Of a stretch of 64,000 nucleotides of DNA, positions 48,496-57,124 are shown one piece after another (positions within the stretch are counted from its first letter, which is position 1; every line of letters begins with the position of its first letter). The DNA comes from Candidatus Cacconaster scatequi. GTDB lineage: Bacteria; Bacteroidota; Bacteroidia; Bacteroidales; UBA932. Location: the NCBI GenBank assembly GCA_018065305.1, contig JAGHTO010000021.1, positions 1 through 64,000 of the forward strand, read 5' to 3'. The notes under the pieces were generated by a model, which worked only from the letters and a program-made list of their open reading frames with translations, made no database searches and had not been told where the DNA came from. Position numbers and translations under genes: made by a program.

Positions 48496-48686
48496 AAGCC
48501 GTTAGTCCGGTCTGTCAAAAATCTTAAAAAATAAGATTTGAGCTCCGGTAAATGTCGCGGACTTCCTACGTCCTGAAATTCAGAATCCCCTGAAGAGGGT
48601 AACCTGGGCCTGCCTTTGACTACCGAGTCGGCTCGGATTATATAAATAAAGTGTTGATTTTAGCAAAGAGCATGAACTAACGGCTT
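48496..48686 (-). repeat. 11-nt inverted repeat bracketing the 6S-like RNA
   Basis: On the minus transcript AAGCCGTTAGT (48686-48676, across the zapA stop) and ACTAACGGCTT (48506-48496, followed by TTTT) are exact complements about 170 nt apart. They could close a large structure or serve as part of a terminator. Confidence 0.6.
48519..48640 (-). ncRNA. ssrS: Candidate 6S RNA (SsrS) between zapA and rny
   Basis: The 240-nt gap between zapA and rny holds no ORF but is rich in pairings. It includes CCGAGCCGACTCGG near the 5' end, CCCTCTTCAGGGG, GGACGTAGGAAGTCC and a terminal AAATCTTA-TTTTT-TAAGATTT hairpin (48539-48519). Position right after zapA on the same strand is where 6S RNA is found in E. 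coli and, to my knowledge, in Bacteroides. 6S RNA binds RNA polymerase holoenzyme in stationary phase. The exact ends are estimates and no covariance model was run. Confidence 0.65.
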
Positions 48687-48967
48687 AGAAGATAATTGTC
48701 CAATAACTTTTCAAGTTCCTCGAGTTTATCTATGTCTGCGTTGCTCACATCCCCCTTCATACCTTCCAATTCAACCAGCCTCTTCTCCTCGGACAACAGA
48801 ACGATGCTCAATATATCCCTGACGTCGTGACCGTGATAGTTGTACTGCAGTTCTTCAATCTCCAAGTTAAGTTTCTTGACGGCCCTCCGTATAGCCTCCT
48901 CCTGTTGGCTGTCAACGTTAAGAGCATACTCTCTCCCTGCTATTTGAACTGTGATTTTCTGCTTCAT
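48677..48967 (-). CDS. zapA: Cell division protein ZapA
   Basis: 96 residues from the ATG at 48967 (an earlier in-frame start at 49003 is less likely). Starts MKQKITVQIAGREYALNVDSQQEEAIRRAVKKLN, the ZapA head domain, and continues as a coiled coil. It cross-links FtsZ filaments at the division ring. It lies 11 nt after the coiled-coil gene and its stop codon is part of the 11-nt repeat around the 6S-like RNA. Confidence 0.9.
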   Translation of the reverse strand: MKQKITVQIAGREYALNVDSQQEEAIRRAVKKLNLEIEELQYNYHGHDVRDILSIVLLSEEKRLVELEGMKGDVSNADIDKLEELEKLLDNYLLSR

Positions 48968-48978
48968 AGTACGACCAG

Positions 48979-49263
48979 CTATTTGCCAAGCATCGCCATG
49001 CATTTGTCAATATCCTTAATCAATGCGGCGACCTTCTTCTTGGCCTCGGCATTGTCTCTTCCCGCTCCCGTAAATGCTTCTGTCAATTGTAAGTTGTTAA
49101 TTTTCTTTTCCAGTAATTTGTTTGTCTGTGTTGTTTGTTCCAATTCTGCGCAGCAGGATTCGAGCTTACGCTGAAGAAGCGCATTCTCCTCTCTCAAGGA
49201 TTCATACCTTGAGATGAGTTCCCTGATTTTCGCTTCAAGCCTGTATGCTACACTATCCTCCAT
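48979..49263 (-). CDS. Short coiled-coil protein upstream of zapA
   Basis: 94 residues, dominated by heptad-like helices (AYRLEAKIRELISRYESLREENALLQRKL) and a second helix at the end. Its size, composition and coupling to zapA resemble ZapB, the coiled-coil partner of ZapA in proteobacteria, but homology is not established. Promoter box TACCTTTG at 49285-49278. Confidence 0.75.
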   Translation of the reverse strand: MEDSVAYRLEAKIRELISRYESLREENALLQRKLESCCAELEQTTQTNKLLEKKINNLQLTEAFTGAGRDNAEAKKKVAALIKDIDKCMAMLGK

Positions 49264-49277
49264 TTTACTGCTTTTCG

Positions 49278-49285
49278 CAAAGGTA
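49278..49285 (-). promoter_or_regulatory. Promoter -7 box of the coiled-coil/zapA pair
   Basis: Minus-strand TACCTTTG, with TTG 20 nt further upstream (plus-strand 49306-49308); leader about 11 nt. Confidence 0.5.
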
Positions 49286-49299
49286 ATGAATTTTCACGA

Positions 49300-50469
49300 T
49301 TATTCCAATGCAATTTTCAGTTGGTTCAATGCAGTTTCCAGTATCGAACGGGGGCAGCCGACGTTCAGTCTCATAAAACCTTCTCCTCCGGTACCGAAAT
49401 CAGCACCATCATTCAATGCAAGACGGGCCTTGTTTATGAAAAGGTCAATCAAATCATCGTGTGTCAGATTCACCCCCCTGCAATCCAGCCATATGAGGAA
49501 AGATGCCTGAGGAATCACAGGCCGGATCCGGGGTATGTTCCTTTCCAGATATTCAGAAACAAACCGTATGTTGCCCTCGACATATTTCAGCATTTCGACA
49601 CGCCAGTCACGTGCATTTTCGTATGCCTCGCGGGTTGCAACCGCCGCCACCAACGGCGGGGCGTCGAACTCATTCACGGAAAGATACTTGAAGAACCGTT
49701 CCCTGATGGAATCATTCTTCACGATTGCGTATGAGCTCATGAATCCGGCAATATTGAACGTCTTGCTCGGGGCCTTGAAAGTAATCGACACTTCCGCAGC
49801 GGAATCCGAAACGCTTGAGAAAGAGTGGAAACGGTTGCCGAAAAGCGGCATATCTCCGTGTATTTCGTCCGAAACGACCAGCACACCATATTTCCTGCAG
49901 ATTTCAGCGATAGTCCTGAGGCTCTCATGATCCCACGCCCTGCCTGACGGATTGTGAGGATTGCAAAGTATGAACATTTTGGGTCTCTCGGTTCTGCACA
50001 GCTCCTCAAAATTGTCCGGATTCATCGAATAGCCGTCGTTGCCGTACACAAGAGGATTCTCGACAAGCTTTCTGTCGTTTTCACGGACAAGCCTTTCAAA
50101 AGGCATATATACGGGAGGCTGGATGATTATCGGGTCTCCGGGTGAGGAAAAGCACTGGAGCGCGAAACTGATCCCCCTGACTATGCCGGGAATGTAACAT
50201 ATCTCTTTTCTTCTGAGATTCAGACCATTAATGTCTTTCTCCCATTTCAGGACAGATGCATAATAACTCTCCGGAGCCGAGGAATACCCGTAGATTCCGG
50301 AATCCAGACAATTCGAAACAGCCGTGCGGACCGCTTCCGGTGTCTTGAAGTCCATATCGGCAACCCAGAGGGGAATCAGGTCCTTCCTTCCGAAGTGTTC
50401 CACCAGAGCCTCGATTTTCACGGCATCAGTTCCGTGCCTGTCAATTACGGTATCAAAATCAAAATTCAT
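49300..50469 (-). CDS. MalY/PatB-type pyridoxal-phosphate aminotransferase / C-S lyase
   Basis: 389 residues from the ATG at 50469. Class I/II aminotransferase fold with PLWVADMDFKTPEAV (the MalY/PatB hallmark), LCNPHNPSGRAW and the PLP lysine in ITFKAPSKTFNIAG. PatB-like proteins cleave cystathionine or cysteine to thiol, pyruvate and ammonia. Lies 20 nt after folC and is probably co-transcribed. Confidence 0.92.
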   Translation of the reverse strand: MNFDFDTVIDRHGTDAVKIEALVEHFGRKDLIPLWVADMDFKTPEAVRTAVSNCLDSGIYGYSSAPESYYASVLKWEKDINGLNLRRKEICYIPGIVRGISFALQCFSSPGDPIIIQPPVYMPFERLVRENDRKLVENPLVYGNDGYSMNPDNFEELCRTERPKMFILCNPHNPSGRAWDHESLRTIAEICRKYGVLVVSDEIHGDMPLFGNRFHSFSSVSDSAAEVSITFKAPSKTFNIAGFMSSYAIVKNDSIRERFFKYLSVNEFDAPPLVAAVATREAYENARDWRVEMLKYVEGNIRFVSEYLERNIPRIRPVIPQASFLIWLDCRGVNLTHDDLIDLFINKARLALNDGADFGTGGEGFMRLNVGCPRSILETALNQLKIALE

Positions 50470-50488
50470 ATACAAAATATTATCATTG

Positions 50489-51754
50489 TCAAAGTATTTC
50501 AGCCACTACGAAATTGCTTCCTCCGATGAAGACAAGATCTTCCGGCCCGGCATTGGAAAGGGCCTCACGGTAGGCTTCCGCCACAGGCCTGACCATTCTG
50601 CATCGGAATCCGCCGTCAATCATTGCATTTGCTATCTTCACGGCATCCATCGCCCTCGGGGAAGAAGCCTGCGTAGCCAGATAATCCACGTTGCGGGGCA
50701 GAAAACGGATAATTTCATCCAGATTCTTGTCATCTGACAGGCCTATTATGAACCGGACATTTTTGTAATCGCAGGAGATTCTGTCCACCTGCTCCCCCAC
50801 CCATCTCAGGCCGTGTGCATTGTGTCCGGTATCACATATCACGTCAGGAATACCGGAGCCCTTCTGAAGATATTCCCATCTGCCTCTGAGACCCGTTGCC
50901 TGTGCGGTGCGCATCACCCCTTCCGAAAAAGAGGCGGCATCAAGGCCGAGAGAGTTGGAAATCAGGGAGAAGGATGATGAAACAGTCTTCAAGTTACGCT
51001 TCTGATAATCACCTTTAAGATCTAATTCTTCGGGCGTTACGCCAAGCGTAAGCCTTCCGTCTGATGCAAAGCATATCTTTGAACGGCACTCACCCGCCCT
51101 CCTTTCGAAAACCGGCCTGGTTTCGGACAGATATTCTCCAATTACAACCGGGACACCATCCTTTATTATCCCCGCTTTCTCGAAGGCAATCTTTTCAAGA
51201 GTATCCCCAAGGTGGGAACAATGTTCGAGACCTATGTTTGTGATTACACTCAGAATCGGGTCAATCACATTCGTGGAGTCGAGGCGGCCTCCAAGACCGG
51301 TCTCTATGACCGCGATATCGACTTTTTGGGATTCGAACCATTTGAATGCCAGGCCTGTCGTTATCTCGAAGAATGACAGGTCCAGGTTCGTAAAAACGGT
51401 TTCATTCCGCGATATGAAGTCATACACTTCATCTTCCGGTATCAGATTGTATGAGCCGCCTGCAACCGTCCTGATTCTCTCCCTGAAATCCTTCAGATGT
51501 GGTGACGTATAGAGACCAACCTTCAGTCCACAGGAAGAGAGACCGGCCGCAATCATATGACTTACAGAACCTTTGCCGTTGGTGCCCGCAATATGAATCG
51601 TCTTGTATGATTTGTGGGGAGTGCCGAGAACCGAATCGAAAGCAAGCATACTTTCAATACCCGGCTTATAGGCTTTTCCACCCACTTTCTGATATGTGGG
51701 GAAACGGCTGAAAAGCCACTCCAATTTCCTGTTGTAATCTTCAATGCAGAGCAT
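50489..51754 (-). CDS. folC: Folylpolyglutamate/dihydrofolate synthase
   Basis: 421 residues from the ATG at 51754. Mur-ligase fold with the P-loop HIAGTNGKGSVSHM, ETGLGGRLDSTN, and HCSHLGDTLEKIAFEKAGIIK. It adds glutamate to dihydropteroate and folates. The N-terminus (DYNRKLEWLFSRFP) fits the family, which supports this start although the promoter box lies only 3 nt upstream. Confidence 0.95.
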   Translation of the reverse strand: MLCIEDYNRKLEWLFSRFPTYQKVGGKAYKPGIESMLAFDSVLGTPHKSYKTIHIAGTNGKGSVSHMIAAGLSSCGLKVGLYTSPHLKDFRERIRTVAGGSYNLIPEDEVYDFISRNETVFTNLDLSFFEITTGLAFKWFESQKVDIAVIETGLGGRLDSTNVIDPILSVITNIGLEHCSHLGDTLEKIAFEKAGIIKDGVPVVIGEYLSETRPVFERRAGECRSKICFASDGRLTLGVTPEELDLKGDYQKRNLKTVSSSFSLISNSLGLDAASFSEGVMRTAQATGLRGRWEYLQKGSGIPDVICDTGHNAHGLRWVGEQVDRISCDYKNVRFIIGLSDDKNLDEIIRFLPRNVDYLATQASSPRAMDAVKIANAMIDGGFRCRMVRPVAEAYREALSNAGPEDLVFIGGSNFVVAEIL

Positions 51755-51757
51755 ACA

Positions 51758-51785
51758 CAAAAATAGGCAATATTTGCTATCTTTG
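51758..51785. promoter_or_regulatory. Overlapping divergent promoters folC / lysA (both leaderless-like)
   Basis: Minus: TATTTTTG (51765 to 51758), 3 nt from the folC ATG. Plus: TATCTTTG (51778-51785), 7 nt from the lysA ATG. Both are full TAnnTTTG matches. The whole intergenic gap is only 38 nt, so polymerases on the two promoters must compete. Confidence 0.65.
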
Positions 51786-51792
51786 TCATCCG

Positions 51793-52947
51793 ATGGTAAC
51801 TTTTAAAGATATCAAAAAGATCGGCAGGATCCGCACTCCATTCTATTACTACGATATGGAACTTCTCGAAAGTACCCTGAATTTGTTCAGGGAACTTCTT
51901 GATGAATACGGATATACGGGCCATTTCGCACTGAAGTCGAACGACAGGAAACGGATTCTTGAGACGGTCCGTAAATACGGACTGGGGGCCGATTGTGTAA
52001 GCGGTGATGAAGTGTCACTTGCACTAAATTGCGGTTTTCCCTCAGATTCAATAGTATTCGCCGGTGTAGGAAAGAGCGACAGAGAGATTGTCACTGCTCT
52101 CAAGTCCGGCATATTCTGTTTCAACTGCGAATCCATACCGGAACTGGAAGTGATTGATTCCCTCGCATCGAAACTCCGCGTCACAGCCAACGTCGCATTG
52201 AGAATAAACCCGGAGGTCGATGCCCATACTCTCAGCAACATATCAACCGGCAGAAAGGAGGACAAATTCGGGATAAGTCTCGCATCCATTGATAAAGCGA
52301 TTGATAAAGTAAAGTATGCAAAAAACCTGAAACTGATAGGATTGCATTTTCACATAGGCTCACAGATTGAAGATATGGAAGTGTTCGCCACACTTTGCAG
52401 GAGAATCAATGAGATACAGGTGAGGCTCTCCGGTCGCGGCATAACTGTCAGTGACATAAATGTCGGCGGCGGGCTCGGAGTCGACTATAGAAATCCCGAC
52501 TCGAATCCCATACCTCCCTTCCGCGAATATTTCGAGACTATCCACAGGAATCTGATACTTCTGCCCGGCCAGAAACTCCATCTCGAACCCGGCAGGTCCA
52601 TTGTGGCACAGTGCGGGAGCCTGATTTCGCGAGTCCTGTACCTCAAGGAAGGGTCAAACAGGAATTTCCTTGTCCTCGATGCCGGAATGAACGACCTCGT
52701 CAGACCGGCTCTTTACGGTTCATATCATAAAATAGAAAACCTGACATCAAAAGAAAATTGCGAGCGGTATGATGTCGTCGGACCTGTCTGCGAATCTTCC
52801 GATTGTTGGGGAAAAGGCCGGATTCTTCCCCGCTCCTCAAGGGGTGACCTGATGGCAATCAGAAGTGCAGGTGCATACGGGCAGGTGATGGCGATGCGAT
52901 ACAATGCAAGACCACTTGCCAAAGAATATTATTCGGACCAATTTTAA
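51793..52947 (+). CDS. lysA: Diaminopimelate decarboxylase
   Basis: 384 residues. Fold type III PLP enzyme: PLP lysine in FALKSND, GADCVSGDEV, HFHIGSQI, NVGGGLGVDY, LEPGRSIVAQCG and CESSDCWGKGR. It makes lysine from meso-diaminopimelate. Starts a plus-strand run with the HD-phosphotransferase gene 11 nt downstream. Confidence 0.95.
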   Translation: MVTFKDIKKIGRIRTPFYYYDMELLESTLNLFRELLDEYGYTGHFALKSNDRKRILETVRKYGLGADCVSGDEVSLALNCGFPSDSIVFAGVGKSDREIVTALKSGIFCFNCESIPELEVIDSLASKLRVTANVALRINPEVDAHTLSNISTGRKEDKFGISLASIDKAIDKVKYAKNLKLIGLHFHIGSQIEDMEVFATLCRRINEIQVRLSGRGITVSDINVGGGLGVDYRNPDSNPIPPFREYFETIHRNLILLPGQKLHLEPGRSIVAQCGSLISRVLYLKEGSNRNFLVLDAGMNDLVRPALYGSYHKIENLTSKENCERYDVVGPVCESSDCWGKGRILPRSSRGDLMAIRSAGAYGQVMAMRYNARPLAKEYYSDQF

Positions 52948-52958
52948 TTCAACCATAT

Positions 52959-54380
52959 ATGGCAAACAAGTATCTTGACACGGCTTTTGTCGACAAGGCG
53001 ATAAAATTCGCGGTAGACGCTCACTCCAACACGGAAAGGCGCGGCAAAGGATTTCCCTACGTAATCCACACTCTCGAGGCTATGGAAATCGTGGCAACGA
53101 TGACCAGCGACCCTGAACTTCTTGCCGCAGCCGCACTCCACGACACGGTTGAGGACACGGATGTGACAGTCGGTCAGATACGGGCGGAATTCGGCGACAG
53201 AGTCGCCTCCATCGTCGAGTCCGAATCCGACAAGTTCATCGATGGCATCAGCGAAGAGGACAGCTGGCGAATCAGAAAACAGGCGGCGATAGACCGCATC
53301 GAAAATTCAAGCCCGGATTCGAAAATCGTCGCCCTCGGAGACAAACTGTCGAATATGAGGGCCATTGCCAGGGATTATCACAAGTCAGGCGATTCTCTTT
53401 GGAAGATATTCCACGCTCCGGGTGGGAAAAGCGACCACGAGTGGCATTACCGCGGCCTTGCCACTGCCCTGCGGGACCTTGCTGGCACGGAAGCCTATAC
53501 GGAATTCGTGAATCTCGTCGAAGATGTGTTCGGGCGGCCGGAATTCGAGCTTATCGATATGTCCCGTTACACTGAAAGCGGCGACGGATACACTTCCCTA
53601 TCCTACAATCACGATGGCGGAAAGTTGATGATAAAGCTCTACTATGACTTCATTCCGGAAGAGGTCTCAATCACTGAACTCAAGAAATCCCGGGCAATTG
53701 CCGATATGGGCATCAACATTCCCAAGGCGACAAGACTTGTAACTGACGGAAAGCGCAAGGGCGTTGAATTCGAGAGGATTGTGAACAAGAAATCATACGC
53801 GAGGGCCATCAGCCACAACCCCGAAAAACTCGGCGAATTGTCGCGGGAATTCGCGTCGTTCTGCAGGAAACTTCACTCGACCCCCTGCAAGACAGAACTT
53901 TTCCGGGATATTGCAGACCAGTTCATAGAGGAGATAAAACATTGCAAATCCTTCACTCAGGACGAGATTGACAGGATGGTCAGGTTTATGGAAAGCCTCC
54001 CCAGGACCACCAACTGCATCCACGGGGACATGCATATCGGAAACGCTCTCATAGCAGATGGCAAACAATACTGGATTGACCTTGCTGACTTCGGATACGG
54101 CAATCCGATGTTCGACCTCGGTATGTTGCATTTCATCTGCTTCGGTTTCCCAAGCGAGGAGGATATGCAGAGACTCTATCACGTCTCCTGCTCTCAACTG
54201 AAGGAAATTTTCGAGGCCTTCCTGTGCGGTTACTTCGGCGAAGATTGTGACATTGCGAAGCTGACTGACGAGATTGCGAAGTTCTCAGCCATGCATATGG
54301 CCAAATTTGACGCGAGAGGAACCATGAAACCCCATATGGAGGCAATGGTTCACGAATGGCTGCTTGACAAGATACAATAA
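52959..54380 (+). CDS. Fusion of alarmone-hydrolase-like HD domain and aminoglycoside-type phosphotransferase
   Basis: 473 residues. Residues about 1-200 are a RelA/SpoT/MESH1-type HD hydrolase: histidines near 23 and 37, HDTVEDT (61-67) and DKLSNMRA. The C-terminal part (about 215-470) is an APH/choline-kinase-like fold with the Brenner motif HGDMHIGN at 355-362 and IDLADFG at about 374-380. No synthetase domain is present. It may couple removal of a nucleotide alarmone to phosphorylation of a small molecule; this is inference. It lies 11 nt after lysA and 15 nt before the nucleoside hydrolase. Confidence 0.85.
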   Translation: MANKYLDTAFVDKAIKFAVDAHSNTERRGKGFPYVIHTLEAMEIVATMTSDPELLAAAALHDTVEDTDVTVGQIRAEFGDRVASIVESESDKFIDGISEEDSWRIRKQAAIDRIENSSPDSKIVALGDKLSNMRAIARDYHKSGDSLWKIFHAPGGKSDHEWHYRGLATALRDLAGTEAYTEFVNLVEDVFGRPEFELIDMSRYTESGDGYTSLSYNHDGGKLMIKLYYDFIPEEVSITELKKSRAIADMGINIPKATRLVTDGKRKGVEFERIVNKKSYARAISHNPEKLGELSREFASFCRKLHSTPCKTELFRDIADQFIEEIKHCKSFTQDEIDRMVRFMESLPRTTNCIHGDMHIGNALIADGKQYWIDLADFGYGNPMFDLGMLHFICFGFPSEEDMQRLYHVSCSQLKEIFEAFLCGYFGEDCDIAKLTDEIAKFSAMHMAKFDARGTMKPHMEAMVHEWLLDKIQ

Positions 54381-54395
54381 CTCAAAACCGATATT

Positions 54396-55436
54396 ATGAA
54401 ACGATTCACCACCCTTCTTTGTTGCGCTGCCGCAGCAATATGCATCTCAGCCTGCAACAGACCCGCAGATAATTCACAGCCTGTCTGCAATATCATATTC
54501 GACACTGACATCGGAAACGACATCGACGATGCCGAGGCTCTCGTCCTACTTAATCAATACCTTGAGGAAGGCAGGATCAACCTTCTGGGAATCTGTCTGA
54601 ACAAGCACAAGGATCTCACTGCGAAATATGTAGATATCGTCGACACCTGGTACGGACATCCCGACATTCCCATCGGAATCATCAGGCACGATTTCAGCAG
54701 CGGCGAACCGGCAGAGGAAAGGTATACCGGTCTTGTAGCTCAGATGACAAAGGAAGACGGCTCCCCTCTATTTGCAACTACTTTGAAAGAGTATTCGTCC
54801 CTACCTCTGTCACACAAGCTTTACCGCAAGCTTCTGGCGGCACAGCCCGACAACTCCGTCACCGTCGTATCCGTCGGTTTTCTGACAAATCTTTCGCTGC
54901 TTATGGACACTCCTGCGGATGAATACTCCCCTCTTACAGGAATGGAGCTGATTCAGAAGAAAGTCAAATCACTCGTGCTGATGGCCGGCCGCTTTACCGA
55001 ACCGAACTATCCCGAATTCAACGTCATATTCGACATCCCGGCCGCTCAGAAAATCATAAACAACTGGCCAGGAGAAGTCGTTCTCTCACCCTGGGAGATC
55101 GGTGAAGCCGTGAGATACCCTGCAGAAAGCATCGAGAACGACTACAGCTGGACTCCAGCACATCCTTTCAAGGAGGCATATATCAGATTTGTGGAAATGC
55201 CTTACGACAATCATGCATTCGACCCCACAGCCGTAGTCTATGCCGTCGAGGGATCCGATTATTTCACCGTCTCTCCTGCTGGAACCGTAACCGTCGATGA
55301 GGAAGGAGTCACCACTTTCTCTCCCTGTGAGGGTGGCAGACATTACTATCTCTCAGTAACTCCGGACCAGGCTGCGGCATTGAGAGAATATTTCGTAAAC
55401 TATCTCACCCGCATACCCGCGTCACAGGCCAAGTAG
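54396..55436 (+). CDS. Lipoprotein nucleoside hydrolase
   Basis: 346 residues. Lipoprotein signal with lipobox CISAC, then the calcium-binding DTDIGNDIDD of inosine-uridine-preferring nucleoside hydrolases near residue 38, VSVGFLTNLSLLM, EFNVIFDIPAAQKI and NHAFDPTAVVYA. It cleaves ribonucleosides to base and ribose, here probably in the periplasm. 8 nt before mnmE. Confidence 0.9.
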   Translation: MKRFTTLLCCAAAAICISACNRPADNSQPVCNIIFDTDIGNDIDDAEALVLLNQYLEEGRINLLGICLNKHKDLTAKYVDIVDTWYGHPDIPIGIIRHDFSSGEPAEERYTGLVAQMTKEDGSPLFATTLKEYSSLPLSHKLYRKLLAAQPDNSVTVVSVGFLTNLSLLMDTPADEYSPLTGMELIQKKVKSLVLMAGRFTEPNYPEFNVIFDIPAAQKIINNWPGEVVLSPWEIGEAVRYPAESIENDYSWTPAHPFKEAYIRFVEMPYDNHAFDPTAVVYAVEGSDYFTVSPAGTVTVDEEGVTTFSPCEGGRHYYLSVTPDQAAALREYFVNYLTRIPASQAK

Positions 55437-55444
55437 AATCCGTT

Positions 55445-56860
55445 TTGAAATATATCGACGATACGATCTGCGCATGCGCGACCTCCGGTTCCGGAGCAAT
55501 CAGCGTTATCAGGGTCTGCGGCCCGGATACTTTTGCTGTCGCCGACAAGGTCATTACGCTGAAATCCGGGACGGTAAGCGCCTGTTCCGGCTACACCCTC
55601 CGATTCGGGAAATTCCACAGTTTCGGAAATCCGGAGGAGGAGATCGACGAAGTGCTGGTTTCAATCTTCAGGAATCCTCATTCATACACGGGTGAGGATT
55701 CCGTGGAGATAAGTTGTCACGCCTCAGGATATATCGTCAAGAGCATTCTGGAGAATCTGGTACGCTCCGGCGCAAGGATAGCCGAGCCCGGTGAATTCAC
55801 AAGGCGGGCGTTTATAGGCGGCAAGATGGACCTTGCCCAGGCCGAAGCCGTCGCGGACCTGATAGCCGCACAGTCCGAAGCGGCCCACAGAGTGGCCGTA
55901 AGCCAGCTTAAGGGCGAATATTCCTGCGAACTCAAGAGATTGAGGGACAAACTGCTGGAACTGACCGCCCTGCTTGAACTGGAACTTGATTTCGGGGATG
56001 AGGATGTCGAATTCGCGGACAGGACCGCCCTCTATTCCCTGCTGGATGAAGCGCTCGCCCATATCGACAGACTCGCATCTTCATTCAGTGACGGCAATGC
56101 CGTGAAGAACGGTATTCCCGTAGCCATCGTAGGCGAAGTAAACAGCGGAAAGAGCACTCTGCTAAACGCACTTATCGGCGAGGAAAGAGCCATAGTCTCC
56201 GACATACCGGGAACAACCCGCGACACAATCGAGGAGACAATGACAATCGACGGGCTGCTCTACCGCTTAATAGACACCGCAGGACTGCGGCAGACCGAAG
56301 ATACAATCGAAAAAATCGGCATCAGAAGGGCCTGGCAGAAACTCTCCGAAGCGGATGTGGTGATTGCACTCCTGGACGGGACAGTACCTTCGACTGAATC
56401 GGCCGGAACACTGACGGAAATATCGTCAAGACTTGAGCCGCATCAGACCCTTGTCGCAGTCACCAACAAGACGGACCTCTCCCCCGCCCTCAACGGCACA
56501 TTGGGCATATCCGCCAGAACCGGGGTCGGCATCGATGACCTGAAAAAGGCTGTCGCGGCAAGCCAGGCCGGCAGATTCTCACAGGACAACACCCTTGTGA
56601 CGAACCTCCGCCATTACGAAGCGCTCGTCAGGGCGGCAGAAAACCTCCGCACCGTCCGGGAAGGACTCGACACCTCCCTGCCCACCGACCTTGTCGCCGA
56701 GGACCTCAGAGCCGCAATCTCCGAACTGAACTCAATCTTCGGGGACAGTATGTCGGCATCTGAATCCGCCGCATCTTCTTCCGCCGCATCAGCAGCCTCC
56801 GTCATCGACTTCAAGGCCATCACCGACCTGATATTCAGTCGGTTCTGCATCGGGAAGTGA
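55445..56860 (+). CDS. mnmE: tRNA modification GTPase MnmE
   Basis: 471 residues starting at a TTG codon (55445), as no ATG is placed correctly; the N-terminus (YIDDTICACATSGSGAISVIRV) matches the family. TrmE N domain, then a G domain with Walker A GEVNSGKST at about 230-238, the switch IPGTTRDTIEE and NKTD, and the C-terminal C[IF]GK motif (468-471). With MnmG it modifies U34 of tRNAs. A run of Ser/Ala (about 436-452) is inserted before the last helix, where family members usually have a short polar segment. Confidence 0.95.
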   Translation: MKYIDDTICACATSGSGAISVIRVCGPDTFAVADKVITLKSGTVSACSGYTLRFGKFHSFGNPEEEIDEVLVSIFRNPHSYTGEDSVEISCHASGYIVKSILENLVRSGARIAEPGEFTRRAFIGGKMDLAQAEAVADLIAAQSEAAHRVAVSQLKGEYSCELKRLRDKLLELTALLELELDFGDEDVEFADRTALYSLLDEALAHIDRLASSFSDGNAVKNGIPVAIVGEVNSGKSTLLNALIGEERAIVSDIPGTTRDTIEETMTIDGLLYRLIDTAGLRQTEDTIEKIGIRRAWQKLSEADVVIALLDGTVPSTESAGTLTEISSRLEPHQTLVAVTNKTDLSPALNGTLGISARTGVGIDDLKKAVAASQAGRFSQDNTLVTNLRHYEALVRAAENLRTVREGLDTSLPTDLVAEDLRAAISELNSIFGDSMSASESAASSSAASAASVIDFKAITDLIFSRFCIGK

Positions 56861-57124
56861 ACTACCTGATAATCAAAGACTTACAAAGATAGATAAAGCT
56901 ATCAATTAAAGCAAATTATGTGGCTTAGATTGACGTTATGGTTTATGTCAATGTAAGTCAAAATATGGCTTTTGTATCTAAAATTTGTTGCCATCTTGTT
57001 GCCAGGATGCACACTGATTCTAAAAATGTTATTCAGTGTGTTGATTTTCCTTTACAACTTTTGACAGTTTTATACACCGTTACCATGTTTTGGCCCGTTC
57101 TAAAAATCACGTTCAGCACAAAAC
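56861..57124. other. Leader region of the mobile module: repeats, no gene
   Basis: 264 nt of AT-rich DNA without a convincing gene. It holds TTGTTGCC twice in tandem (56985-56992 and 56996-57003, period 11 bp). A 19-nt imperfect direct repeat (TTCTAAAAAT-N4-TTCAG) lies at 57018-57036 and 57098-57116. An inverted repeat CACACTGA/TCAGTGTG lies at 57010-57017 and 57033-57040. Such arrays are typical of recombinase or excisionase binding sites; the exact att site is not determined. Confidence 0.6.
57018..57116 (+). repeat. 19-nt imperfect direct repeat upstream of the tri-HTH gene
   Basis: TTCTAAAAATGTTATTCAG (57018-57036) and TTCTAAAAATCACGTTCAG (57098-57116), 80 bp apart, identical at 15 of 19 positions. 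The second copy ends 8 nt before the next start codon. Confidence 0.65.

Noticed and set aside
51328..51350. GATTCGAACC resembling a tRNA T-arm on the minus strand
   Set aside because: No other tRNA arms nearby; the sequence is coding in folC.
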